A stretch of 64,000 bases of DNA from Pseudomonadota bacterium (lineage in GTDB: Bacteria; Pseudomonadota; Gammaproteobacteria; Pseudomonadales; Oleiphilaceae), in NCBI GenBank assembly GCA_002747395.1, contig PDPE01000038.1, positions 1 to 64,000 on the forward strand, read 5' to 3'. A program made the translations under genes and the position numbers. Below are positions 18,191 through 26,264 of the stretch, one piece after another. The stretch's first letter is position 1. Each line of letters opens with the position of its first letter. The notes under the pieces are model-generated. The model was not told the origin of the DNA and ran no database searches. It worked only from the letters and a program-made list of their open reading frames with translations.

Positions 18191-19030
18191 ATGCATTTAT
18201 CCAGAGCTTTTTTGTGTTATCGATTATTCCCGGTTGCCTGTATGCTGTTTTTTTGCGCGGGTTTGTCTGCTTCGCCGGGTGCGGAAGGGAAGGGGCGGGA
18301 ATCGTCAGTCCGGTTAAATGTGCAGGTTCATCATTACCTGTATCGCGAGTATGATGACAGCGGAGACAAACTGAATCAGGAAAAAGGCAATTTGCCGGGT
18401 CTGGATCTGGTTTACCGATCGGGCAATGCGGATTGGAAGTGGCGGCTTGGCTGGCAAATTATGAGCAAGGATATTGACTATCAGGGAAAAACAAACCTGG
18501 GTAACCGGTTTACCACCCTGACTGATGAGCGGATCGATTCGTTTTATGCAGAGGCCGAATGGACACTGCTTCCCTCCCTGAGCGCCATCGCGGCCTTGAA
18601 GCGGGTCGAGTGGGATCGCCAGATCAGAGCCAGGGGAGCGATACTGGGCCTGAATGAAGTCTACAACTGGCATCAGGTTGAATTGGGCGTGGAATATCAG
18701 GTGTTTTCACGGGGCGCATGGCAGTGGCTGATTGAAGGTCGTGTCATTCGAATCGTCAGGCCGACAGTGAAAATAGACTTGACCCGCAGCAGGTTGGGCA
18801 GCCCCAGGTTGATCATGCAGGATAAAAACGGCTATTCAGCTGGCCTGGCCATGCGTTACCAGGCTTCTCCAACGGTTCATCTGACCAGCAGGCTGAACTG
18901 TCGGTATTGGTCGTTTGGCGCGAGTGATCTGACGGAAGTCGGTGATCGAATTATCCCGGTTCGGATTCAGGAGCCGAAAAGCAGGTCAGCCCTCACTTCA
19001 TCAAGTGTGGGTATAGACTACCTGTTTTGA
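18191..19030 (+). CDS. Predicted outer-membrane beta-barrel protein, unknown function
   Basis: About 279 residues from the ATG at 18191, which gives a clean signal peptide (hydrophobic FPVACMLFFCAGLSASP). A longer frame from a TTG at 18128 is open but poorly supported. The mature part is a series of strand-like alternating segments (VRLNVQVHHYLYREY, WKWRLGWQIMSKDIDY, WHQVELGVEYQVF, YSAGLAMRYQA) and ends in a terminal aromatic signature (VGIDYLF) typical of BAM-inserted barrels. I cannot assign a family. It lies 119 bp after the solute-binding pair and may share their transcript. Confidence 0.68.
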   Translation: MHLSRAFLCYRLFPVACMLFFCAGLSASPGAEGKGRESSVRLNVQVHHYLYREYDDSGDKLNQEKGNLPGLDLVYRSGNADWKWRLGWQIMSKDIDYQGKTNLGNRFTTLTDERIDSFYAEAEWTLLPSLSAIAALKRVEWDRQIRARGAILGLNEVYNWHQVELGVEYQVFSRGAWQWLIEGRVIRIVRPTVKIDLTRSRLGSPRLIMQDKNGYSAGLAMRYQASPTVHLTSRLNCRYWSFGASDLTEVGDRIIPVRIQEPKSRSALTSSSVGIDYLF

Positions 19031-19121
19031 CCCGGGTTGATATTCGTCTGCCCACAAGCAAAGCCGAAGCCTGACTTTTCTCACGCCTGTTACGTTTGTT
19101 ATCCCGTTTTTCCGGCAGTCT

Positions 19122-19679
19122 TCAATTCTGACTGATCAGAGACAGAAATTCCTGTCGGGTTGCCTGGGATTTGCGCATACTCCCCAGCATAACGGAAGTA
19201 CACATGGATGAATTTTGTTTTTCGACACCGCGCATCATCATACACATGTGTCTTGCTTCGATGACAACCCCCACACCCCGGGCGCCAGTGACGGATTGAA
19301 CGGCCTCGGCAATCTGCAGGGTGAGGTTTTCCTGAATTTGCAGGCGGCGAGCAAACATGTCTACAATTCGGGCAAATTTCGACAGGCCCAATACCTTGCC
19401 ATCTGGTAAGTAGGCGATGTGGCATTTCCCGATAAATGGCAGCATATGGTGCTCACAGAGTGAGTACAGTTCGATGTTTTTAATGGTTACCATTTCATCG
19501 TTGTCTGAATCGAAAACAGCGTTGTTCACCACTTCCTGCAAATTCTGTCGATAGCCTGTGGTCAGGAACGCTATCGCTTTTGCAGCCCGTTTTGGCGTGT
19601 CCTGTAACCCCTGACGATTGGTGTCCTCGCCAAGGGTTGAAATGATTTCGCGATAGTTTTGTTCCAGTTTTTCGATCAT
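19122..19679 (-). CDS. folE: GTP cyclohydrolase I
   Basis: A 185-residue type I enzyme that converts GTP to 7,8-dihydroneopterin triphosphate, the first step of tetrahydrofolate synthesis. Zinc ligands are present in [15 protein letters not shown] (Cys and His) and in [14 protein letters not shown] (second Cys). Also visible are [14 protein letters not shown] and [13 protein letters not shown] start at the ATG at 19679 because GGAGG precedes it by six bases; the frame stays open to 19739 without a better site. The presence of the zinc-type FolE argues that the cell does not depend solely on FolE2. It is divergent from the receiver gene. Confidence 0.94.
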   Translation of the reverse strand: MIEKLEQNYREIISTLGEDTNRQGLQDTPKRAAKAIAFLTTGYRQNLQEVVNNAVFDSDNDEMVTIKNIELYSLCEHHMLPFIGKCHIAYLPDGKVLGLSKFARIVDMFARRLQIQENLTLQIAEAVQSVTGARGVGVVIEARHMCMMMRGVEKQNSSMCTSVMLGSMRKSQATRQEFLSLISQN

Positions 19680-19863
19680 CAAATCCTCCGGAAATGGTCT
19701 GGTCAGCTGATTCGAACCGTTCGCACCGAGCCGGCTCAACCTGAATCGCTTGAAGTTTCTGAATGTTTTTCTATCCTGATAGGAATCGTATTTCAGGCAG
19801 TTTGGAACCGGCTGTAGAAGAGCGGTTCATTTCAGGCCGCCAATTTACAGGAGTGTGAATCAA

Positions 19864-20229
19864 ATGAACAGGGTATTGGCAATTGATGATTCCAGATCAA
19901 TGCGGCAAATGTTGGCGTTTATTCTGGAGCGCGAGGGTTATCAGGTGGATACCGAAGCAGAACCGTCAGTTGCGCTGGGTCTGATTGATCAGAATCAATA
20001 CGCATTGATTATTTGTGATGTGAATATGCCGAATATGGACGGGTATCAATTCGTCCAGGAGGCAAGAAAGAAGAACCGCAGTCGATATACACCAATTTTG
20101 ATGATTGCGGCAGACAGCTCCCCGGCCCAAAAAGCCAGGGCAAGAGAGGCAGGCGCGACGGGCTGGTTAGCCAAACCCTTTAACCCCGACCGGTTCGTTG
20201 TTACCGTTCGAAAAGCAATTTGCCAATAG
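19864..20229 (+). CDS. CheY-like single-domain response regulator
   Basis: A 121-residue stand-alone receiver: acidic pair IDD near residue 7-9, phosphorylatable Asp in IICDVNMPNMDG and conserved Lys in LAKPFNPD. At the position of CheY Thr87 the sequence reads LMIAADS, so the switch Thr/Ser is replaced by Ala, which would weaken the usual Thr-Tyr coupling. I choose the ATG at 19864 because AGGAG at 19849-19853 is properly spaced for it and too close to the GTG at 19855. No output domain. A chemotaxis or phosphorelay partner is not adjacent; the CHASE-PAS-Hpt-like protein at 21.9-23.9 kb is the nearest signalling protein. Confidence 0.87.
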   Translation: MNRVLAIDDSRSMRQMLAFILEREGYQVDTEAEPSVALGLIDQNQYALIICDVNMPNMDGYQFVQEARKKNRSRYTPILMIAADSSPAQKARAREAGATGWLAKPFNPDRFVVTVRKAICQ

Positions 20230-20447
20230 CCCGGGATTGACCCGGCAACATGCTCCTCAAATGCATTCTTGCGTACGCCGGTACCGCCTTGCCTTTGCCC
20301 TTTCTCCCTTCCCTTGCTGTCAAGAAAGCGATATCCGCCTGATCCGCCTTGCGCCTGTTCGGGCACCTCTGCCTGAAATCAGCGACAGAAACTGTCAAAT
20401 TGCGTAAAAGTTTGTGAAAGCGGTTTTTACTCCCCCGTGTAACCCGG

Positions 20448-20472
20448 AGTGTCAAGGATACTGACACTTTTT
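20448..20472 (+). terminator. Rho-independent terminator downstream of the receiver gene
   Basis: AGTGTCA (20448-20454) and TGACACT (20462-20468) form a perfect 7-bp stem with a 7-nt loop, followed by T at 20468-20472. It sits 219 bp past the receiver stop, suggesting a long 3' UTR or an unannotated short transcript between 20230 and 20448. Confidence 0.75.
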
Positions 20473-20473
20473 G

Positions 20474-20647
20474 TCACATACTGCCGTATCTTCGACTTTT
20501 TATTGCTGTGTCAAGTGCCTCGGCCTCAGCGGACAAAGCCAGGTATTGAAGCCAATTCACGGGTTTGGACAAACGCTCTATCTGCAGCAATTTGCGGTGA
20601 TAGAGGCGGATCAAACAGGCCAGCTTGTCTTGATTGGTTGTTGTCAT
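20474..20647 (-). CDS. Possible small protein of 57 residues
   Basis: A short minus-strand frame with a very good ribosome-binding site (TTTTTGGAGAT seven bases before the ATG at 20647). The product is basic and helical in character (NQDKLACLIRLYHRKLLQIE, then SAEAEALDTAIKSRR), a plausible short coiled coil, with no signal peptide. I recognise no family. It lies alone in the gap between the receiver terminator and the hydrolase gene. Kept because of the ribosome site and amphipathic pattern; it could still be chance. Confidence 0.38.
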   Translation of the reverse strand: MTTTNQDKLACLIRLYHRKLLQIERLSKPVNWLQYLALSAEAEALDTAIKSRRYGSM

Positions 20648-20882
20648 TGTCTCGATCTCCAAAAACGGGGCGACCTAACATTCAACCCTCTTTTACACTT
20701 TATCGCCTTTTTGGCGGGATACTTTAATACAAGCAAAATCCAAACCAGCACCGAGAGCCCGATTTGGAAGTATGATTGATTTTGGCTGACCGGTTCGGGT
20801 ATGTTAGTCTCAGGCAGACAGGTAACGAAGGATGGGTAGATAAACCCTGAAATTACCCCAAAATGATTGAGGATATTCGTCT

Positions 20883-21818
20883 ATGTTAGCGTCAGAGCGC
20901 TTTGGTGAGCCGTGCAAGGAATCGAAAACTCCAGGCAAAGTAGCCATCCACTATGTTGATATTGGCGATGACAGCCAGCCTGCCGTTGTTCTGATTATGG
21001 GGCTGGCCTGCCAGTTAACCGCCTGGCCTGTCTCGTTGGTCAGGCGGATTCGTGCCAGGGGGTATCGCGTCATTTTATTCGATAACCGGGATATCGGCCT
21101 GTCTTCTGAAACCAGCAAGCCTCTGCGAGGCAGTGCGCCTGTGGCATTTGCAAGATATCGACTGGGCCTTGAGGTTGCCGCACCCTATACCCTGTATGAT
21201 ATGGCCCGGGATGTTGTCAACTTGCTGGATCACCTGAATCTGCCTTCCGCCCATGTGGTGGGAATATCCATGGGTGGCATGATCACCCAGATTCTCTGCG
21301 CCCGCCACGCAAGCCGCGTTCTTACTGCCACGATTATTATGAGTTCCGATAACCACCCGAAAAACCCGGCTCCGGATCTGAAAGTGCTATGGCACATGAA
21401 CGGGGGAGGCATCAGGGGGCACCACTTTGATGCTGCCATGTCCCGGGCAACCAATTTCTGGCAGGCGGTACAAAGCCCTGATTTTCCGGGGGCAGATGCA
21501 GAAAGACTGAAGAACTTCCAGATGAACTATCATCGCAGTTACCGTCCTGAAGGGATACTACGACAAATGCGGGCGATAATGGCAACCGGTCACCTGCGAG
21601 ACCTGCTTCCTCGCATTGACTTGCCTGTGCAGATTATTCACGGCACTGCTGACCCTCTGGTGAAAGTTGCCTGCGGACAGTATTTGGCACAAAGTATAAA
21701 AAACAGTGTTTTCAGGCCCATTAAAGGCATGGGGCACGATTTGCCGGAACAGCTTATGCCGGATTTGGCCAGAATGATCGATCATCATATTCGCAGCAAT
21801 AGCGAAGTAGAGGCTTGA
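20883..21818 (+). CDS. Alpha/beta-hydrolase
   Basis: A 311-residue alpha/beta-hydrolase. The nucleophile elbow GISMGGM (Ser) is near residue 123, the catalytic Asp is in HGTADPLV and the catalytic His in KGMGHDLPEQL. The oxyanion-hole region is VVLIMGLACQLTAWP and the early DNRDIGLSS motif resembles the DxRxxGxS of esterases and aclacinomycin-methylesterase-like enzymes. Substrate unknown. No signal peptide, so it is cytoplasmic. It converges on the CHASE-PAS gene with 71 bp between, where a T-less hairpin sits. Confidence 0.85.
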   Translation: MLASERFGEPCKESKTPGKVAIHYVDIGDDSQPAVVLIMGLACQLTAWPVSLVRRIRARGYRVILFDNRDIGLSSETSKPLRGSAPVAFARYRLGLEVAAPYTLYDMARDVVNLLDHLNLPSAHVVGISMGGMITQILCARHASRVLTATIIMSSDNHPKNPAPDLKVLWHMNGGGIRGHHFDAAMSRATNFWQAVQSPDFPGADAERLKNFQMNYHRSYRPEGILRQMRAIMATGHLRDLLPRIDLPVQIIHGTADPLVKVACGQYLAQSIKNSVFRPIKGMGHDLPEQLMPDLARMIDHHIRSNSEVEA

Positions 21819-21834
21819 CCTTGAAGTCAGGATG

Positions 21835-21861
21835 ACGGCCAGATCATGGCAACCTGGCCGT
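21835..21861. terminator. Hairpin between convergent hydrolase and CHASE-PAS genes
   Basis: ACGGCCAG (21835-21842) pairs perfectly with CTGGCCGT (21854-21861) around an 11-nt loop. No T-tract on either strand. The position between two convergent stop codons suggests a shared transcript end. Confidence 0.5.
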
Positions 21862-21889
21862 GCGGGCGTGAGCAGATGCCGCCTTGTCG

Positions 21890-23905
21890 TTATCGCATTT
21901 CGGCTGACTGTAGCATATTGGTTATTATTGGCTTCAGGTGGCTTCCAAGAGCGTCAATATGGGCGCTGATCGTTTGGGGCGACCCTTCCTTGATGGCTTT
22001 GAGCAGTTGTTCCGATTCACGGTACAGGGCGTCAGAGCCAATTTTTTTCGCGTCTTTTTGCAACCTGTGCAGCACTTTTTCCATGTTGGAGTTGTGCCCT
22101 TTCCGGTGGGCAGCCTGAATTGAATCAAGCGTGGTTCTGTGGTTTCCGGCAAACTCTGCAGCCAGTTTTCTGAACGCGCTACCGGGCTCTTCATCGGATT
22201 CTTCATGGATCTCTGTCAGGCGTGTATCCGGGCCTGTCTGATCGGTCTGTTTACCGTAGAATGGCTGATCGGTGAGGGGGGCAGCAGCAAAGGAATGACC
22301 GGGAGAGTTGTCAAGATAACCCGGACTGGTGTCAGCCCGTTGTTTTTCCTGAGAAATATCTGAACATATTCCCCTGAACCCTGTACAGTCTCCACTGGTG
22401 TTGTACATTGCCTTTCCGTTAATCCGCCCCCATCGCCATTGGTTTTTATCTGCCTGGAAGCGGACATCAAGGCTGAAAACTCGCCCGGTTGATCGTGACC
22501 TTTCCATCGCTTCCTTCAAGGCTTCCGCATCATCAACCTGTAAACAGGCGATGATGCGGGAACCTATCAGTGATGACCCCGGAATCCCGATAACCTGCCT
22601 CACTTTTTTTGACAAAAAGGTAAAACGGCAGTCCTTGTCCACTTCCCAATAATAACTGTCTGATACGGCCAGATAGTCGATCAGTCTCTCCTGAAGTTCC
22701 TGGTAAGAACGCTCGAACGTGTTTCTTTCAATGACCCTGTTGTGCAACAACTGACTGCTTTGTTCCAGTTGCCAGAATTTTTCATTGGAATCGGCGGTGA
22801 GTTTGTCTGTTTTGGATTGAACCAGCCTGATTACGATATAGATGGCGAGGGTTGATACCATGCCAATCAGGAACAGCCAAAGCGGCAGATGACTGCGAAA
22901 CTGTTGCCGATAGTCGTCTGTCGCGCTGTGGATAATCTGCCATTCACGGTCAAAAAACGGCAGCGTGGTTTCGCTGCCTTGAAGGTTGCTGTCGGTGGCA
23001 TTGAATACCTGACCGGCCGGCCAGTGATACAGGGGGATTTTGGTATGATCCCCGGTATCATAGATTTCAAATGGCACGGGAAGCGAACGATTCAGGTAAG
23101 CGACCGGCTCGATCAGCTTCCTTATATCGATGACCATTGAAACAATACCTGTGAGTATGGCTTTTTCTGAATCCTGATAAACCGGCAAGAACATCCTGGT
23201 CAGTGCATGCCGCCCGGTAGACTCCTGACTGCCGAAAGTTTGTGAAATGACGGGGCGTTTTTCACGGATTGCCTGTTTGATTGCATCTCTGAACAATCCT
23301 GTACTCATCAGGTCAAAGCCTGTGTCCTCGGGGGTTTTTCCGTTTCGTACCTGATAGCGTATTGGAATGTGTTGATCTTTGAAAAAAGACTTCGGTGGCC
23401 TGTTTTGATCCTCCTTGCCGGTTTCCCTGTTGTTCACCTGACGGTTGTTCACCTGACGGTTGTTCACCTGACGGTTGTTCATCTGGTGATTGTGCTCGTG
23501 ATCACTGTTCACCCGGTAGCCGGACAGATTCCGGGTATTGGTATTCGCGGTCAGTTCGGGCGGTTCGTTTTGATTCACCAGGGGAGCCCACTCCAGGGTT
23601 CGTATTTCCGGGGATTGCATCAGGAAAACGTTGGCGAGTTCAGAGAACTGGCGGTAGCTCGACTCCGGGTTGTGGCGCATCAGGTTTTCCAGGGCAAAAA
23701 TGGCGGTGGTTAAATCGCCCGAGTCCTTTGCGAGGGCAATGGTTCTTTCACGGGCAACCAGTTCCAGCCTGAACAACGACTGCCTATCCTGGTGCTCTGC
23801 GGTAAAAAAATAGAGCAGGCCGGAAACCAGGGTACCTGATATCAGTACCAGTATGCGGGAAATCAATAAGGGGCGATTTGGCGATTGGGGGTGGTTGGCA
23901 GGCAT
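21890..23905 (-). CDS. CHASE-PAS membrane sensor with divergent Hpt-like C-terminus
   Basis: A 671-residue inner-membrane protein. A first helix (about 13-33) is followed by a periplasmic CHASE-type sensor (about 45-330), a second helix (about 340-360), a coiled coil, one PAS domain (about 415-530, with a PAC-like end GFRGICSDISQEK) and a helical end. The last roughly 100 residues resemble an Hpt bundle, with LHRLQKDAKKIGSDAL where Hpt domains show HxLKGxxxxxG; the His is present but the Lys-Gly is not. There is no kinase, GGDEF or EAL domain, so output would be through the Hpt-like part. A 15-bp minisatellite in the sensor region encodes repeated RQVNN. Confidence 0.72.
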   Translation of the reverse strand: MPANHPQSPNRPLLISRILVLISGTLVSGLLYFFTAEHQDRQSLFRLELVARERTIALAKDSGDLTTAIFALENLMRHNPESSYRQFSELANVFLMQSPEIRTLEWAPLVNQNEPPELTANTNTRNLSGYRVNSDHEHNHQMNNRQVNNRQVNNRQVNNRETGKEDQNRPPKSFFKDQHIPIRYQVRNGKTPEDTGFDLMSTGLFRDAIKQAIREKRPVISQTFGSQESTGRHALTRMFLPVYQDSEKAILTGIVSMVIDIRKLIEPVAYLNRSLPVPFEIYDTGDHTKIPLYHWPAGQVFNATDSNLQGSETTLPFFDREWQIIHSATDDYRQQFRSHLPLWLFLIGMVSTLAIYIVIRLVQSKTDKLTADSNEKFWQLEQSSQLLHNRVIERNTFERSYQELQERLIDYLAVSDSYYWEVDKDCRFTFLSKKVRQVIGIPGSSLIGSRIIACLQVDDAEALKEAMERSRSTGRVFSLDVRFQADKNQWRWGRINGKAMYNTSGDCTGFRGICSDISQEKQRADTSPGYLDNSPGHSFAAAPLTDQPFYGKQTDQTGPDTRLTEIHEESDEEPGSAFRKLAAEFAGNHRTTLDSIQAAHRKGHNSNMEKVLHRLQKDAKKIGSDALYRESEQLLKAIKEGSPQTISAHIDALGSHLKPIITNMLQSAEMR
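23430..23489. repeat. In-frame 15-bp minisatellite inside the CHASE-PAS gene
   Basis: TTGTTCACCTGACGG is repeated perfectly at 23430-23444, 23445-23459 and 23460-23474, with a diverged fourth copy at 23475-23489. On the coding (minus) strand it encodes a run of RQVNN units in the periplasmic sensor region. Being a multiple of three, copy-number change would alter loop length without a frameshift. Confidence 0.95.
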
Positions 23906-24107
23906 CTTTTGTTCTTTTTATTTGTGTTGGTGCTGTTGTCTGTTAAATAATCATCAAATCTTGCAGGGAGTGAGCTATCATGCGGATTATAGCATGATCT
24001 GCCACTCCATGTTGCATGCGGCCCCCGAGTGAACGCAAAGATCGGTATCCGTGTGGGGAACAAGCGGTATTCCGGTAATTTCAACCCTGAGGAACAGATT
24101 ATACAAG

Positions 24108-24716
24108 ATGGCTGAAGTGTATCAGATACCAAAAAAACCCGTAGAAGTGAGTTACGAAATCAAAAAAAGCCGTTTTATTGCCCGGGCTGCCAGGGCGTCG
24201 GATCGAAGTCAGGCAATGGCACTGCTTGAACTGGCACGGGCGGATTACCCGGATGCTCGCCACCACTGTTGGGCCTATTTGTTTGGTGAACCGGTCTCGG
24301 CAGCCATGTCAGATGATGGAGAACCGTCCGGAACTGCCGGCAAACCCATTCTCAATGTACTCCGGCATAAGGATGTCAGCGATATTATGATCATTGTCAT
24401 TCGCTATTTTGGCGGAATAAAGCTGGGAGCGGGTGGTCTGGTGCGGGCCTATTCTGCGGCAGCCCAACTGGCGATGGACGCACTGGAAACCGAGGTGGTG
24501 GTACCAATGTGTTCAGGGTTGGCAACCTGTGATTTCGCCATGGAACAACCTGTCAGGCACTGGTTGTCAGTGAATCTGGGCAAGGTGCTGGCAGTAGACT
24601 ATCAGGCGGATGCCTTGATTCGCCTGAGTTTTCCCGAGTCCGCGAAGCCGCACTGGCTCGCGTTCACCAGGCGTCACGGCATTCGGTTCGACAGTGATAA
24701 TTCGGTTCGACAATGA
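24108..24716 (+). CDS. yigZ: YigZ/IMPACT family protein
   Basis: A 202-residue cytoplasmic protein matching E. coli YigZ (204 residues). The N-terminal IMPACT domain shows SRFIARAARASDRSQAM, HHCWAYLFG, DDGEPSGTAGKPILNVL and IRYFGGIKLGAGGLVRAY, the family signature. A small ferredoxin-like C-terminal domain follows. The eukaryotic homologue binds Gcn1; the bacterial role is not settled. The start chosen is the ATG at 24108 (MAEVYQIPKKPVEV); the open frame from 24051 has no support. The last codons, including the stop, lie in a 19-bp tandem duplication (24681-24718), so the C-terminal tail has been rewritten. Confidence 0.9.
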   Translation: MAEVYQIPKKPVEVSYEIKKSRFIARAARASDRSQAMALLELARADYPDARHHCWAYLFGEPVSAAMSDDGEPSGTAGKPILNVLRHKDVSDIMIIVIRYFGGIKLGAGGLVRAYSAAAQLAMDALETEVVVPMCSGLATCDFAMEQPVRHWLSVNLGKVLAVDYQADALIRLSFPESAKPHWLAFTRRHGIRFDSDNSVRQ

Positions 24717-24718
24717 TA
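24681..24718. repeat. 19-bp tandem duplication spanning the yigZ stop
   Basis: ATTCGGTTCGACAGTGATA (24681-24699) is followed directly by a copy with one change, G to A (24700-24718). The first copy is read as IRFDSD; the second is read one base out of register and supplies the TGA stop at 24714-24716. Confidence 0.95.
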
Positions 24719-24914
24719 ACGAACAGGCAGAATCAGCACCCTCACGCTCGCTATTTCGCTGTGCGGCTGTAACAAGAGTGCCACTCAAGCCGTTTTTATT
24801 GCCGGATGTGTGACCCGGGGCTGGTTCATTGGAAGAAAAATGGTATATTACCCCCTGATTTTTTAAGACCTAAAAGCTATTAAATTTGCATAAGTTTATA
24901 ACCAAGAGGAATAT

Positions 24915-26189
24915 ATGAGAGACGATACCATTGCAATACACCATGGCTACCAGACAGACCCCACAACCAAATCGGTAGCCACCCCCATTTATCAGACAGT
25001 GGCCTATGAATTTGACAGCGCCCAACATGGTGCCGATCTGTTTAATCTGGCAGTTCCGGGTAATATCTATACACGCATCATGAATCCGACCAACGATGTA
25101 TTGGAGCAGCGTGTCGCTGAACTGGAAAAAGGAATTGCCGCATTGGTAGTGAGCGCGGGCAGTGCTGCCATTCACTATGCCATTACCACGATAGCGGTAA
25201 ATGGCAATAATATTGTGACCACGCCCCAGCTATACGGAGGAACCTACACCCTGTTTCGTCACATGTTGCCTGCTCAGGGGATTGAAGTGCGCTTTGCGAA
25301 AGACGACAGTCCGGAATCAATTGCAGAGCTGATTGATGACAAAACGGCTGCGGTTTTCTGTGAAAGTATTGGCAACCCGGCAGGGAATGTGATTGATCTG
25401 GAAGCCCTGGCCAATGTCGCCCACGCTTCCGGTGTGCCGTTGATTGTCGATAACACCGTGGCAACACCGGTTTTGTGCAAGCCGATAGAGCATGGTGCGG
25501 ACATTGTCGTTCACTCTCTGACCAAATACATGGGTGGGCACGGTAATTCTCTGGGTGGTGTCATTGTTGATTCCGGCAAGTTTCCCTGGGCGGAACACGC
25601 AGAGCGATTCCCGATGTTAAGCCAGCCCGAGCCGTCCTATCACGGTGTGGTATACACTGAAGCCATGGGGCCGGCTGCATTTATCGGGCGCGCCAGAACT
25701 GTGCCGTTGAGAAATACCGGTGCTGCGCTGTCTCCAATGAATGCCTTTCTTCTCCTGCAAGGGATTGAAACGCTTTCTCTAAGGATGGAGCGTCACTGCG
25801 AAAATGCCATCAAGGTTGCGAAATTCCTCAATGAGCATGACCAGGTAGAGTGGGTCAGTTACGCCGGATTGTCGTCTCATAAAAATTACCATCTGGCCCA
25901 AAAATATGTGAAAGGAACCCCTTCAGCGATACTGACCTTTGGCATCAAAGGCGGTTTTGATGCGGGCACGAGATTCTACGATGCGCTGGGCCTGTTCAAG
26001 CGCCTGGTTAACATCGGAGATGCAAAATCACTGGCCTGTCATCCAGCCTCGACCACCCACCGTCAGTTGACCGAACAAGAGCAGAAAGATGCGGGCGTGA
26101 CACCGGAGATGATTCGTCTGTCAGTCGGCATTGAGCACATTGATGACATACTGGCTGATCTGGAGCAGGCGCTTCAGGCAGCGGGGTAG
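24915..26189 (+). CDS. metY: O-acetylhomoserine sulfhydrylase (MetY)
   Basis: A 424-residue PLP enzyme of the Cys/Met-metabolism family, making homocysteine from O-acetylhomoserine and sulfide. The PLP lysine is in VVHSLTKYMGGHG, the cofactor-stacking Tyr is in GNIYTRIMNPTNDVLEQR and the phosphate-binding residues in VSAGSAAIHYA. Length and the opening SVATPIYQTVAYEFDSAQHGADLF fit MetY rather than MetB or MetZ. AGAGGAA precedes the ATG. No MetJ box is evident upstream. It converges on the DUF1631 gene, with a hairpin in the 75-bp gap. Specificity for O-acetyl rather than O-succinyl substrate is from family resemblance. Confidence 0.92.
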   Translation: MRDDTIAIHHGYQTDPTTKSVATPIYQTVAYEFDSAQHGADLFNLAVPGNIYTRIMNPTNDVLEQRVAELEKGIAALVVSAGSAAIHYAITTIAVNGNNIVTTPQLYGGTYTLFRHMLPAQGIEVRFAKDDSPESIAELIDDKTAAVFCESIGNPAGNVIDLEALANVAHASGVPLIVDNTVATPVLCKPIEHGADIVVHSLTKYMGGHGNSLGGVIVDSGKFPWAEHAERFPMLSQPEPSYHGVVYTEAMGPAAFIGRARTVPLRNTGAALSPMNAFLLLQGIETLSLRMERHCENAIKVAKFLNEHDQVEWVSYAGLSSHKNYHLAQKYVKGTPSAILTFGIKGGFDAGTRFYDALGLFKRLVNIGDAKSLACHPASTTHRQLTEQEQKDAGVTPEMIRLSVGIEHIDDILADLEQALQAAG

Positions 26190-26213
26190 TCTGCACTAGC
26201 GGGTTTATAAGGC

Positions 26214-26239
26214 GGCAGGCAAGCGCTATCGGGCCTGCC
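26214..26239. terminator. Hairpin between convergent metY and DUF1631 genes
   Basis: GGCAGGC (26214-26220) pairs perfectly with GCCTGCC (26233-26239), 12-nt loop, 24 bp after the metY stop and 25 bp from the DUF1631 stop. No T-tract. Confidence 0.5.
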
Positions 26240-26264
26240 TGGGCCGTCTTCGACTGACAAGCAG

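Noticed and set aside
23430..23489. CRISPR-like array
   Set aside because: The 15-bp units abut with no spacers and are in frame within a coding gene; this is a minisatellite.
24780..24914. MetJ operator or SAM riboswitch upstream of metY
   Set aside because: No AGACGTCT-like tandem and no recognisable riboswitch core in the leader.
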